5,899 bases of DNA, taken from an uncultured Lacticaseibacillus sp. GTDB lineage: Bacteria > Bacillota > Bacilli > Lactobacillales > Lactobacillaceae. Within the stretch, counting starts at the first letter, position 1; each line of letters opens with the position of its first letter. Both the position numbers and the translations under genes were made by a program. Shown here piece after piece: positions 1 through 5,537 of the stretch. Where the stretch lies: contig CAKQZO010000107.1 of the NCBI GenBank assembly GCA_934293835.1, forward strand, positions 1 to 5,899. The letters are read 5' to 3'. A model generated the notes under the pieces. That model searched no databases and had not been told where the DNA came from. It saw nothing but the letters and a program-made list of their open reading frames with translations.

Positions 1-94
1 GGGGGAAGTGTACGCTCAACTTTCAAAAATAGATCTTAGAATCTTGCCTCAACTCCTTGACTCTTTACCACAAGACTGTATCGTTAAAATACGC
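1..94. other. Unassigned left edge, no supported gene
   Basis: This stretch is AT-richer than the genes beside it. A GTG-started frame opens at position 8, but it runs through the dut terminator hairpin and then antisense into dut, so it is probably not a gene. A TTGACT (57-62) followed 16 bp later by TATCGT (79-84) resembles a weak plus-strand promoter, but it would point into the antisense strand of dut. Nothing else is recognised here. Confidence 0.3.
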
Positions 95-146
95 AAAAAG
101 TCCTCGCTTGAAGCCTCACCACGCAAATCGTGGCTGGCACCAAGCG
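95..146 (-). terminator. Intrinsic terminator of dut
   Basis: It begins at the base after the dut stop codon. Read on the minus strand, CGCTTG (146-141) pairs with CAAGCG (110-105), GCC pairs with GGC further in, and CCACG pairs with CGTGG around an ATTTG loop. Small internal loops separate the three stems. After the hairpin come AGGAC and five T residues (minus strand of 99-95). The few bases between stem and T-run make it less than ideal. Confidence 0.6.
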
Positions 147-689
147 CTACTTCACGCCTGTCGAACCAAACCCGGCGGTACGCTGGTTGCCGTTGCCAAG
201 ATCGCCATCGGCAAGCAGATACGGCATAAAGATGCCTTGGCCGATGCGCTCGCCTTTGGCGATCACCACGTCACGCGGCGAGCAGTTCACCATCTGAATG
301 AAGATCTCCCCTTCATTGCTAGGATTATTGTAATAATCGGCATCGATGACCCCGATCCCATTCGGAATCACTAGGCCGCGCTTCAACGGGTTCGACGAGC
401 GGTTCGCCAACACCAACACCTCGTTGGGCTGCATGTAAGCTTTGATGCCAGTCGGCACGAGCAAGGGTTTCAAGATCCGACTCGCCCGCTGCATGTCTTC
501 TGCGGTCAGCGGGTGTTCGTTTTTGATCAAGCGAAACAGCCGAATGAAATCGTAGCGCCAGATCGACTTCAACACGAAGTCCTCACGCGCAAAAAAATCA
601 TACCCCGCCGCATTTTTGGTCTGCCGTTCTGGCAGCTTCAAGCCTTGATCGGCGTATGCCGACACAATTTCAAATCCTCTTTGCTTCAT
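147..689 (-). CDS. dut: dUTP diphosphatase (trimeric dUTPase family)
   Basis: Predicted 180-residue dUTPase, which hydrolyses dUTP to dUMP and pyrophosphate, keeping uracil out of DNA and supplying dUMP for dTMP synthesis; cytosolic. All five motifs of the trimeric family can be read in order: motif 1 AAGYDF (residues 27-32), motif 2 RSS (97-99), motif 3 NGIGVIDADYY (110-120, with the expected catalytic Asp at about 116 and Tyr119), motif 4 GERIGQG (146-152) and the glycine-rich motif 5 TAGFGSTG (171-178). About 65 residues lie between motifs 1 and 2, longer than in the roughly 150-residue enterobacterial enzymes and rich in charged and aromatic residues. The frame is open 65 codons further upstream, but GGAGG sits 6 nt before the ATG at 689 and the putative -10 box lies inside that extension, so I start at MKQRGF. 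It is divergent from the GNAT gene. Phage dUTPases are similar, but there are no phage neighbours here. Confidence 0.93.
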   Translation of the reverse strand: MKQRGFEIVSAYADQGLKLPERQTKNAAGYDFFAREDFVLKSIWRYDFIRLFRLIKNEHPLTAEDMQRASRILKPLLVPTGIKAYMQPNEVLVLANRSSNPLKRGLVIPNGIGVIDADYYNNPSNEGEIFIQMVNCSPRDVVIAKGERIGQGIFMPYLLADGDLGNGNQRTAGFGSTGVK

Positions 690-715
690 GATTTCCTCCA
701 TAAAACGTACTAAAT

Positions 716-743
716 AGTATATTACCACGAGACCCGATTGTAA
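716..743 (-). promoter_or_regulatory. Candidate promoter of dut
   Basis: On the minus strand, TTACAA (743-738) is followed by a 16-bp spacer and TATACT (721-716). Transcription would start near 709, about 20 nt before the dut start codon and just ahead of its GGAGG. The -35 hexamer is the reverse complement of the one proposed for the divergent GNAT promoter. Confidence 0.55.
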
Positions 744-766
744 TCGGCCTTTAGTCCTGCTAAATT
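738..766 (+). promoter_or_regulatory. Candidate promoter of GNAT gene (and perhaps pepC)
   Basis: TTGTAA (738-743), a 17-bp spacer and TAAATT (761-766) form a sigma-A-like promoter. A TGC directly before the -10 makes it an extended -10. The expected start near 773 gives a leader of about 95 nt. Confidence 0.5.
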
Positions 767-779
767 TAAAGCAAAGCCT

Positions 780-803
780 GACGAGACCGCTTACGCGCTC
801 GTC
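780..803 (+). other. Hairpin in the GNAT leader
   Basis: GACGAG (780-785) pairs with CTCGTC (798-803), with CGC/GCG inside and a TTAC loop. No T-run follows directly; a five-T tract occurs about 40 nt later. No T-box or riboswitch consensus was recognised, so a regulatory role is only a possibility. Confidence 0.3.
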
Positions 804-857
804 ACACTTGGTAAACTGAGTTAAGCTGAGCGTCGGAGTTGCTTTTTCCCAATCTAT

Positions 858-862
858 GGAGG
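858..862 (+). promoter_or_regulatory. Ribosome binding site deciding the GNAT start
   Basis: GGAGG stands 4 nt before the first ATG (867) and 7 nt before the second (870). The spacing favours the second ATG of the tandem ATGATG, which would make the protein one residue shorter. Confidence 0.55.
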
Positions 863-866
863 TTGT

Positions 867-1157
867 ATGATGGAATTCTCTCACGAACCAAACCGTATTT
901 TCAAAGAAGTCGACGGCAAGCTGTTAGCAGAAGTTACTTTTCCTGACATTGACGATGGTCAGGCCTATGTCATCGATCATACCTTCGTTGACAGCAGCTT
1001 GCGCGGCCAAGGCATCGCCGGTCAGCTGATCCAAGCCGTCGTCACCCAGGCCCGGGCCGAAGGCAAGCTGCTGGAGCCGCTGTGCTCATACGCCCGCCAC
1101 GCGTTTGCCACCCATCCCGAATACGCCGACGTTTTACGCCCGACCAAAGAGAATTAA
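867..1157 (+). CDS. Small GNAT-family N-acetyltransferase (YjdJ type)
   Basis: A 96-residue protein (95 if the ATG at 870 is used) of the short GNAT-like group often annotated as YjdJ-type N-acetyltransferase. It would move an acetyl group from acetyl-CoA to an unknown acceptor. Visible marks are the pyrophosphate-binding loop RGQGIA (46-51), preceded by the beta strand AYVIDHTFV (33-41) and followed by the helix AGQLIQAVVTQAR (51-63), and the PLCSYARHAFATHPEY segment (71-86). That CSY...HPEY pattern is typical of this small subgroup. The length is normal for the subgroup and well below full-size GNAT enzymes of about 150 residues or more. It is divergent from dut, and pepC starts 38 bp downstream on the same strand, so read-through into pepC is possible. 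The substrate cannot be inferred. Confidence 0.88.
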   Translation: MMEFSHEPNRIFKEVDGKLLAEVTFPDIDDGQAYVIDHTFVDSSLRGQGIAGQLIQAVVTQARAEGKLLEPLCSYARHAFATHPEYADVLRPTKEN

Positions 1158-1158
1158 G

Positions 1159-1167
1159 TGTTACACT
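1159..1167 (+). promoter_or_regulatory. Possible extended -10 promoter of pepC
   Basis: TGTTACACT contains an extended -10 (TG, one base, TACACT) in the short GNAT-pepC gap. No convincing -35 is visible at the proper distance inside the end of the GNAT gene. Initiation near 1174 would leave a leader of about 22 nt containing AGAGGAGG. Confidence 0.4.
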
Positions 1168-1195
1168 AGATTTAATCAGCTTAGAGGAGGATACA

Positions 1196-2536
1196 ATGTC
1201 GAACGCAATCACTACAGATGATCTCAACCAATACCAACAAGATTTAGCCCAAACCCCTGGTGCTGCCGCATTGCAAAAGGCGGTCATGAACAACGGCGTC
1301 CTTAAATCCGCCGAAAGCATCGAAGCGCAAACGAAGATGACCCCGACCTTCTCCATCGACTTGGCCACCGGGGCGGTCGCCAATCAGAAACAGTCCGGAC
1401 GTTGCTGGATGTTTGCAGCGCTCAACACCATGCGCCACAGCATCCAGGCACAGTTCAAAATTCGCGATTTTGAACTCAGCCAGAACTACACCTTTTTCTG
1501 GGATAAGTTCGAAAAGTCGAACTACTTCTACGAAAACGTCCTAAAAACTGCCGACCAAGCACTAGACTCACGCAAGGTCGCGTTCTTGATGGCCACCCCG
1601 CAACAAGACGGCGGCCAGTGGGACATGCTGACGGCCTTGATCGACAAGTATGGCATCGTGCCTAAGTCCGCCATGCCGGAGACGTTCTCTTCTTCGGCTT
1701 CGCGCGAGCTCAACAGCGTCTTGAATCTGAAGTTGCGGCACGATGCCGTGGCCTTGCGCCAACTGGCGGCCGCTCAAGCCGGCGATGATGCCATCCAAGC
1801 GGCAAAGTCCAAGATGCTTTCAGAAGTTTATCGCATCTTGGCCTACACGCTGGGCAATCCGCCGACGACCTTCGACTTCGAGTATCGTGATACCGACAAG
1901 GCCTACCACATCGACCGCGACCTGACCCCACAGACGTTCTACACCAAATACATCGGCTGGAACCTCGATGCGTATCAATCGATCATCAACTCTCCGACCG
2001 CAGACAAGCCTTACGAGCATCTCTATACCGTTGAGATGCTTGGCAATGTCATCGGTGGGCGTGAAGTGCGGCACTTGAACCTCTCGATCGAAGACTTCAA
2101 GACGTTGGCGGTACGCCAACTTGAGGCAGGCGAGTCTGTCTGGTTCGGCTCTGATGTCGGCCAATCTTCCGATCGTAAAATCGGGATCTTGGACACCGAT
2201 ATTTACGACCAAGACGGCCTTTTCAACGTCGATCTCAGCATGTCCAAGGCGGAGCGGCTCGACTACGGCGAATCGTTGATGACGCACGCCATGGTGTTGA
2301 CCGGGGTCGACATTGTCGATGGCAAGCCAACCAAGTGGAAGGTCGAGAACTCCTGGGGCGATAAGGTCGGCGATAAAGGCTACTTCGTCGCGTCTGACGC
2401 ATGGTTCGACGAATTCGTCTACCAAATTGTGATCAACAAGCGCTTCCTTTCGACCAAACTCCAAGATGTCATCAAGGCCGAACAAGCCAAGCCAACGGTC
2501 CTTGCGCCTTGGGATCCGATGGGCGCCCTTGCCTAA
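1196..2536 (+). CDS. pepC: Aminopeptidase C (bleomycin hydrolase family, C1B)
   Basis: A 446-residue cytosolic cysteine aminopeptidase of peptidase family C1B. It removes N-terminal residues from peptides taken up by the cell and, in lactic acid bacteria, is part of the protein-utilisation pathway. The papain-like active site is complete: oxyanion Gln64, catalytic Cys70 in QSGRCWMFA (66-74), His364 in MTHAMVLTGV (362-371) and Asn385 in VENSWGDKVG (383-392). The C terminus, LAPWDPMGALA, is the characteristic extension that in this family reaches into the active-site cleft of the hexamer and enforces aminopeptidase action. Length matches known PepC enzymes of about 445-450 residues. The frame is open from 1082, but the ATG at 1196 is chosen because AGAGGAGG lies 5 nt before it and MSNAIT begins the family-like N terminus. 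There is no strong terminator before the next gene. A bleomycin-resistance role is only a family name, not implied here. Confidence 0.97.
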   Translation: MSNAITTDDLNQYQQDLAQTPGAAALQKAVMNNGVLKSAESIEAQTKMTPTFSIDLATGAVANQKQSGRCWMFAALNTMRHSIQAQFKIRDFELSQNYTFFWDKFEKSNYFYENVLKTADQALDSRKVAFLMATPQQDGGQWDMLTALIDKYGIVPKSAMPETFSSSASRELNSVLNLKLRHDAVALRQLAAAQAGDDAIQAAKSKMLSEVYRILAYTLGNPPTTFDFEYRDTDKAYHIDRDLTPQTFYTKYIGWNLDAYQSIINSPTADKPYEHLYTVEMLGNVIGGREVRHLNLSIEDFKTLAVRQLEAGESVWFGSDVGQSSDRKIGILDTDIYDQDGLFNVDLSMSKAERLDYGESLMTHAMVLTGVDIVDGKPTKWKVENSWGDKVGDKGYFVASDAWFDEFVYQIVINKRFLSTKLQDVIKAEQAKPTVLAPWDPMGALA

Positions 2537-2540
2537 TTGG

Positions 2541-2570
2541 TTGCATCGCCAACTGTCGATTCGTTATGCT
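2541..2570 (+). promoter_or_regulatory. Candidate promoter of csbD-like gene
   Basis: TTGCAT (2541-2546), an 18-bp spacer and TATGCT (2565-2570) lie directly after the pepC stop codon. Initiation near 2577 would give a leader of about 50 nt. A vegetative-type promoter fits lactobacilli, which generally lack SigB, the factor that controls csbD in Bacillus. Confidence 0.5.
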
Positions 2571-2626
2571 TAAGATAGGCAAAGATGCCTGTGTTGCAAC
2601 GACCACCCAGTGAAGGAGGACTTCTC

Positions 2627-2839
2627 ATGAGCTTAGATGGTAAACTCGACAGCACCAAAGATAAGATCTCAGGCAAGGTGAAGGAAACGGAAGGCAAGCT
2701 TTCCAACGACAAGGCGCGCGAGGCCCAAGGCAAGGCCGAGACGTTACGCGGTAAGGTGAAAGCCAAGCTCGACGACGCCAAAGACGCGATCGACGATAAG
2801 CTTGACGACCTCAAGCACGACAGCGATAAAGCAGACTAG
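2627..2839 (+). CDS. CsbD-like stress protein
   Basis: A 70-residue, very hydrophilic protein of the CsbD-like family. Members are induced in stress or stationary phase in many bacteria; the molecular function is not known. The family pattern is visible as repeated K-x-K-E-x-E-G-K and G-K-A-E units: ISGKVKETEGKLSNDK (14-29) followed by EAQGKAETLRGKVK (32-45). The C-terminal third is almost all Lys/Asp, with no hydrophobic core, signal peptide or membrane segment, which suggests a flexible, helical, highly charged protein. The start is set by AAGGAGG, 7 nt before the ATG at 2627; the same frame is open 14 codons upstream without a suitable site. It has its own promoter and a strong terminator, so it is probably a single-gene unit after pepC. 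Confidence 0.9.
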   Translation: MSLDGKLDSTKDKISGKVKETEGKLSNDKAREAQGKAETLRGKVKAKLDDAKDAIDDKLDDLKHDSDKAD

Positions 2840-2847
2840 CAAATAGG

Positions 2848-2878
2848 GGCTGTGACAAAACGTCACAGCCTCGTTTTT
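2848..2878 (+). terminator. Intrinsic terminator of csbD-like gene
   Basis: GGCTGTGAC (2848-2856) pairs perfectly with GTCACAGCC (2862-2870) around an AAAAC loop, followed by TCG and five T residues. It sits 9 bp after the csbD stop codon. Its 5' stem arm is the terminal repeat of the palindromic element, so the element seems to supply this terminator. Confidence 0.85.
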
Positions 2879-2929
2879 GTACCCGAATATTCCGCTGATG
2901 TTACGTTCCAAATAGGCCGGCATCGAGCA

Positions 2930-2985
2930 GATAGCGTAGCAGCCACTAGGTCCAAAGTTCGGACCCAGCGTCTGCTTAGGCTATC
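2930..2985. repeat. Central imperfect palindrome of the element
   Basis: The arm 2930-2953, starting GATAGC and ending GGTCC, matches the reverse complement of 2961-2985 at 20 of 25 aligned positions with one gap. The 7-nt loop is AAAGTTC. This forms the tip of the foldback structure. Confidence 0.7.
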
Positions 2986-3018
2986 CGTCGGTACCAAAAC
3001 CGCCTTTTGTCACAGCCC

Positions 3019-3061
3019 AAAATAGGCACCGACTCAAACGCGAGCCGGTGCCTGTTTATTT
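3019..3061 (-). terminator. Terminator of ClC gene, possibly bidirectional
   Basis: GGCACCG (3025-3031) and CGGTGCC (3046-3052) form a 7-bp stem, with CTC/GAG pairing further in. On the minus strand it is followed by TATTTT, just after the ClC stop codon at 3056-3058. On the plus strand TGTTTATTT follows, so it may also stop read-through from csbD. Confidence 0.75.
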
Positions 3062-4243
3062 GGCTTTTGCAAGAAGCCAGTCAGCGACTGCCTTGCCTCG
3101 ATGGTCACACCACCACAGCCCGAATCCAACGACGGCACAGATACCCAACAGATTCAAAGGTAGAAACATCACGCCCATCACCCCACCGGCGACGAACGGG
3201 GATTCGAGGATCGTCCCGCCAACACTGATCGCGATGACCGCGATCACGAACACCGCGTCGATTGGCAGCCAGTGGCTGAGCGCGATGCCTTGGGCCGTCG
3301 CACAAAACAGCACTGGGAAAATGTCGCCACCGATCCAGCCGGTATTCAGACAGATCGTCAATAAGCCCAACTTCAGGCCCGCCGCCAACATCAAGAACCC
3401 GGTGGTTTGGTGCTGCCAACTGCCGGCCAACAAATGAAAATTGGCCATCCCAGAATAGTTGATCGCCGGCAGCCACAAACTCGCCGCGTAAATCGCGACC
3501 CCGCCAACCAATACCAGGCTGATCAAGCGCTGGACTCGACTCAAGAGCAGGCGCCGAAGCATGATCATCAACCGTAGCTCGATGTGCCCAACCAGCCGCC
3601 CGATCATGAACAACGGCACGAGCCACGCCAGCTCCCGCATCCCCCAGGTCGATTGGCCGAGGCACACGCGTACGGACGGTTCACCGCCGTACTTGCAGGT
3701 CAGATAAAAGGCCAGGCAGCCAATCATTAGCTCCAGCACCGCAAGTGGGGTCCACCATGATGTTTGCGCCTCTGCGGAACGCTGGATCCGGAAGCGATGC
3801 GGGGTCACTGCGGCCCGCAGGCGCAAGCGCCAATCTGCAGTCCAATTCGCCGCAAGCCAGCGCTGCTTCTCAGCCAGCCACACCCCGCCCATGACCGTGG
3901 TGCTGACCAGCGTCGCCTCTGGCCCGAGGCTCGTGCCACTGGTCAGAATCAAGGCGGGCACCACCAACTGTAACCACAAGTACCGCATATCCGTCGTCCC
4001 ACTGTGCGCCAGGTCGGCGCGAATCGCGCCTAACGGGCGGGGCAGTTGGCCGATCGTCGAATGGATGAGCAGCAACAGTGCGCCAATGCCGACGAGCCAC
4101 ACCGCGTTAAACCAAGGACGCCAGGTCGTGCCCAACCCGACCAGTCCAATGAGCGCCCCTTGTAATAAGTAGAATCCGCCTAACAAGCTGCCAAGCCCCG
4201 CGCTACAAATAATCCCGTAGCCGCCAATCATGACTCGTTTCAT
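3056..4243 (-). CDS. ClC-family chloride channel or H+/Cl- antiporter
   Basis: A 395-residue polytopic membrane protein of the ClC family, moving chloride (and perhaps protons) across the cytoplasmic membrane. Hydrophobic segments recur along the whole length, e.g. around residues 10-35, 45-61, 90-102, 165-182, 205-220, 240-260, 282-300, 329-345 and 350-378. Family signatures are TSGTSLGPEATLV (101-113), the first selectivity-filter loop, and GWIGGDIFPVLF (302-313), matching the conserved GxFxP loop. In the first loop the sequence is SLGPE rather than GREGP: the position of the external gating glutamate of the E. coli protein holds Leu106, while a Glu follows the proline (109). Transport mode is therefore uncertain. 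The frame is open to 4285, but the start at 4243 has GGAGG 4 nt upstream and the promoter -10 overlaps the earlier ATG. The gene stands alone between two terminators. A role in acid or osmotic adaptation is possible but not shown. Confidence 0.88.
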   Translation of the reverse strand: MKRVMIGGYGIICSAGLGSLLGGFYLLQGALIGLVGLGTTWRPWFNAVWLVGIGALLLLIHSTIGQLPRPLGAIRADLAHSGTTDMRYLWLQLVVPALILTSGTSLGPEATLVSTTVMGGVWLAEKQRWLAANWTADWRLRLRAAVTPHRFRIQRSAEAQTSWWTPLAVLELMIGCLAFYLTCKYGGEPSVRVCLGQSTWGMRELAWLVPLFMIGRLVGHIELRLMIMLRRLLLSRVQRLISLVLVGGVAIYAASLWLPAINYSGMANFHLLAGSWQHQTTGFLMLAAGLKLGLLTICLNTGWIGGDIFPVLFCATAQGIALSHWLPIDAVFVIAVIAISVGGTILESPFVAGGVMGVMFLPLNLLGICAVVGFGLWWCDHRGKAVADWLLAKAK

Positions 4244-4280
4244 TCGTCCTCCGCTTCTTCCTTCAAAAACAGCACCTTCC

Positions 4281-4309
4281 AGCATACCGGTGCGCTTTTG
4301 CCCTGTCCA
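4281..4309 (-). promoter_or_regulatory. Promoter of ClC gene
   Basis: On the minus strand, TGGACA (4309-4304), a 17-bp spacer and TATGCT (4286-4281) form a near-consensus sigma-A promoter. Transcription would start near 4274, downstream of the ATG at 4285, which supports the internal start at 4243. Confidence 0.65.
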
Positions 4310-4370
4310 TGCGTGAGAATTTTCAGAAACTTGTGCCCAGCTATCCCCGATCGTTCAACCCGGCGAACGC

Positions 4371-4422
4371 AAAAAACGCTTGCCAAGCCAATCCCCAAGG
4401 TGTGGATTCGCTCGGCAAGCGT
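4371..4422 (-). terminator. Intrinsic terminator of gpm gene
   Basis: On the minus strand ACGCTTGCC (4422-4414) pairs with GGCAAGCGT (4384-4376). Inner GAGC/GCTT and AATCC/GGATT pairing makes a long hairpin, and a run of six T residues (minus strand of 4376-4371) overlaps the stem end. It lies 18 bp after the gpm stop codon. Confidence 0.88.
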
Positions 4423-4440
4423 CTATTGAGGTGGGCGCTT

Positions 4441-5121
4441 CTAGTCCGTCGCCAACACCGTCTTATCTAGAATCTGCAAATTCGTATCCAGCGTGTACAC
4501 GATCGGCTGGGCGTTGGCGACTTCGACTTGGTCGATCCCAGCATCGGAAATCTGTTCCAGATACTTGATCAACGCCCGCAACGTCGAGCCGTGCGCGACG
4601 ACTAACTGATTCTGCCCCGCTAATAGGCGCGGGGCCAACGCATCCGTCCAATAAGGGACCAGTCGCGTGACCGCATCGGCCAGGCTTTCCCCACGGGGGA
4701 TGATGCTCGCAGGGTATCCCGCGTAGCGCCGGGAACGATCAGGATGCATCAGAAGCGGGGGCCGCCCATAAAAACTCCGTCGCCAAACCGCGACCTGTGC
4801 GGCACCGAAGAGCTGCCGTGTCTCATCTTTGTTGATTCCCCGCAAAGCGCCGTAATGCCGTTCGTTCAAGCGCCAGGACTTGGTAATCGGCAACCAATTG
4901 GCGCCAAGCACATCTTGCACCAAATACGCCGTCTTGATCGCCCGCTGCAACAGTGACGTATGCACCCGATCAACCGCGATCCCCGTCGCCGCCAAGGCCT
5001 TGCCTGCCGCTAAAGCCTGCTGCACGCCGTGAGGAGTCAACGGCACATCCGACCAGCCTGTGTAAGTATTCGAGAAATTCGCAGCACTTTCGCCATGCCG
5101 CAACAAAATCAATTTGACCAT
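4441..5121 (-). CDS. gpmA: 2,3-bisphosphoglycerate-dependent phosphoglycerate mutase
   Basis: A 226-residue enzyme of the histidine phosphatase superfamily that interconverts 3- and 2-phosphoglycerate in glycolysis; cytosolic. Signatures are LLRHGES (6-12, phosphohistidine His9), TGWSDVPLT (21-29), Arg60 in [24 protein letters not shown] (86-101, acid/base Glu87), [13 protein letters not shown] (110-122) and [19 protein letters not shown] (175-193, second His177). The length is close to that of Firmicute GpmA proteins. The frame is open for 12 more codons, but GGAGG lies 6 nt before the ATG at 5121 and [12 protein letters not shown] is the family N terminus; the adjacent ATG (5124) is only 3 nt from the ribosome site. 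Deviations such as [17 protein letters not shown] (130-146) and AHGS for the more usual AHGN suggest it may be one of several paralogues lactobacilli carry, not necessarily the main glycolytic copy. It is a single-gene unit. Confidence 0.92.
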   Translation of the reverse strand: MVKLILLRHGESAANFSNTYTGWSDVPLTPHGVQQALAAGKALAATGIAVDRVHTSLLQRAIKTAYLVQDVLGANWLPITKSWRLNERHYGALRGINKDETRQLFGAAQVAVWRRSFYGRPPLLMHPDRSRRYAGYPASIIPRGESLADAVTRLVPYWTDALAPRLLAGQNQLVVAHGSTLRALIKYLEQISDAGIDQVEVANAQPIVYTLDTNLQILDKTVLATD

Positions 5122-5141
5122 CATGCGCCTCCAGTCTTTCC

Positions 5142-5170
5142 ATTGTACCATTTTCAAAACAAATGAAAAA
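5142..5170 (-). promoter_or_regulatory. Candidate promoter of gpm gene
   Basis: On the minus strand TGGTACAAT is an extended -10 (TACAAT, 5147-5142). A poor TTTTTC (5170-5165) stands 17 bp upstream. The promoter lies at the edge of an AT-rich tract (about 5145-5220). CCATTTT (5149-5155) and AAAATGG form an inverted repeat across the spacer that could be an operator or simply AT-rich noise. Confidence 0.45.
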
Positions 5171-5212
5171 ATGGCTGGAAAATGAGATTACAATTATATA
5201 TATTAAGTATAA

Positions 5213-5437
5213 TTCAATTACGTTCAAGCCGAGAAGATCACAAAGCGCGTCGACCCTAGCTTTCACATTACGCCTGAGGACTATCTGCACGTTATGGGGA
5301 CTACGGTTGAGCTGTTCCCGCTGAAGCTGAAGGGGATGCATGAAACGACTTATTAACGGCTACGCGTCAAGTATGTGCACTACATCGAGAAAGGCAACCG
5401 ACTGCAACGGCATTTCTTCGCGACAATCCGATTCTAG
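5213..5437 (+). pseudogene. Decayed coding fragment, family not recognised
   Basis: A plus-strand frame bounded by TAA (5210-5212) and TAG (5435-5437) reads like a coding remnant of about 74 residues, but has a TAA at 5354-5356 and no start codon with a ribosome site. Before the stop it includes KRVDPSFHITPEDYLHVMG and TTVELFPLKLKGMHETTY. After the stop it continues as RLRVKYVHYIEKGNRLQRHF and FATIRF in the same frame. A single C-to-T change (CAA to TAA) would join both halves. The mix of charged and hydrophobic residues and the GC-rich third positions look coding, and both halves share one frame. I do not recognise the family and give no function. It could instead be chance openness of a GC-rich spacer. 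Confidence 0.4.
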
Positions 5438-5467
5438 CCCTGGCGGATAGGTGACGTTCAGAACTAC

Positions 5468-5500
5468 AAAAAGGCGCCACCCCCGCAAGAAGGTGACGCC
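5468..5500 (-). terminator. Intrinsic terminator of the toxin mRNA
   Basis: On the minus strand GGCGTCACC (5500-5492) pairs with GGTGGCGCC (5481-5473), with one G-U pair, around the loop TTCTTGCGGG, followed by five T residues (5472-5468). No T-run exists on the plus side, so it ends only minus-strand transcripts. The loop carries CTTGCGG, complementary to the loop of the antitoxin RNA. Confidence 0.8.
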
Positions 5501-5537
5501 CCGGTACCAAACGGCTAGACGCTGCCGCCGCTTAAAC

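Larger units (their letters stand above)
2847..3018. mobile_element. Palindromic MITE-like element, non-coding
   Basis: A gene-free block bounded by 14-bp perfect terminal inverted repeats: GGGCTGTGACAAAA (2847-2860) and its reverse complement (3005-3018). Further inward, TTTTTGTACCCGA on the left mirrors TCGGTACCAAAA on the right imperfectly, and a central palindrome spans 2930-2985. The left arm carries two extra pieces: a copy of the terminal CGTCACAGCC that makes a local hairpin, and about 43 nt near 2887-2929. The flanks are AAATAG (2841-2846) on the left and AAAATAGG (3019-3026) on the right, possibly an imperfect target duplication. No reading frame of note lies inside. It could be a MITE mobilised by a resident transposase, or the fused ends of a deleted IS; the parental family was not identified. 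Confidence 0.55.

Noticed and set aside
780..850. Riboswitch or T-box leader before the GNAT gene
   Set aside because: A hairpin and a later T-run exist, but no T-box sequence or known aptamer pattern was found, and the hairpin is not next to the T-run.
690..884. N-terminal extension of 65 residues on the dUTPase frame
   Set aside because: The extension covers the proposed -10 box and leader, has no family similarity by eye, and the inner ATG at 689 has a GGAGG at good spacing.
1820..2485. 221-residue minus-strand frame antisense to pepC
   Set aside because: This is a mirror frame caused by GC-rich codon use in pepC, with no ribosome site, promoter or domain.
3048..3437. 129-residue plus-strand frame antisense to the ClC gene
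   Set aside because: It starts in the ClC terminator, has low-complexity content and no family signal; pepC and ClC shadows of this type are common in GC-rich DNA.
4970..5341. 123-residue minus-strand frame overlapping gpm and the AT-rich spacer
   Set aside because: It overlaps most of the 5' end of gpm in another frame, has no ribosome site or recognisable motif, and is antisense to the decayed fragment.
5438..5500. Convergent antitoxin RNA left of the toxin, as in pAD1 par
   Set aside because: No convincing plus-strand promoter precedes the toxin terminator, and that hairpin has no T-run on the plus side. The two GGTGACG copies there (5451-5457 and 5492-5498) are short.
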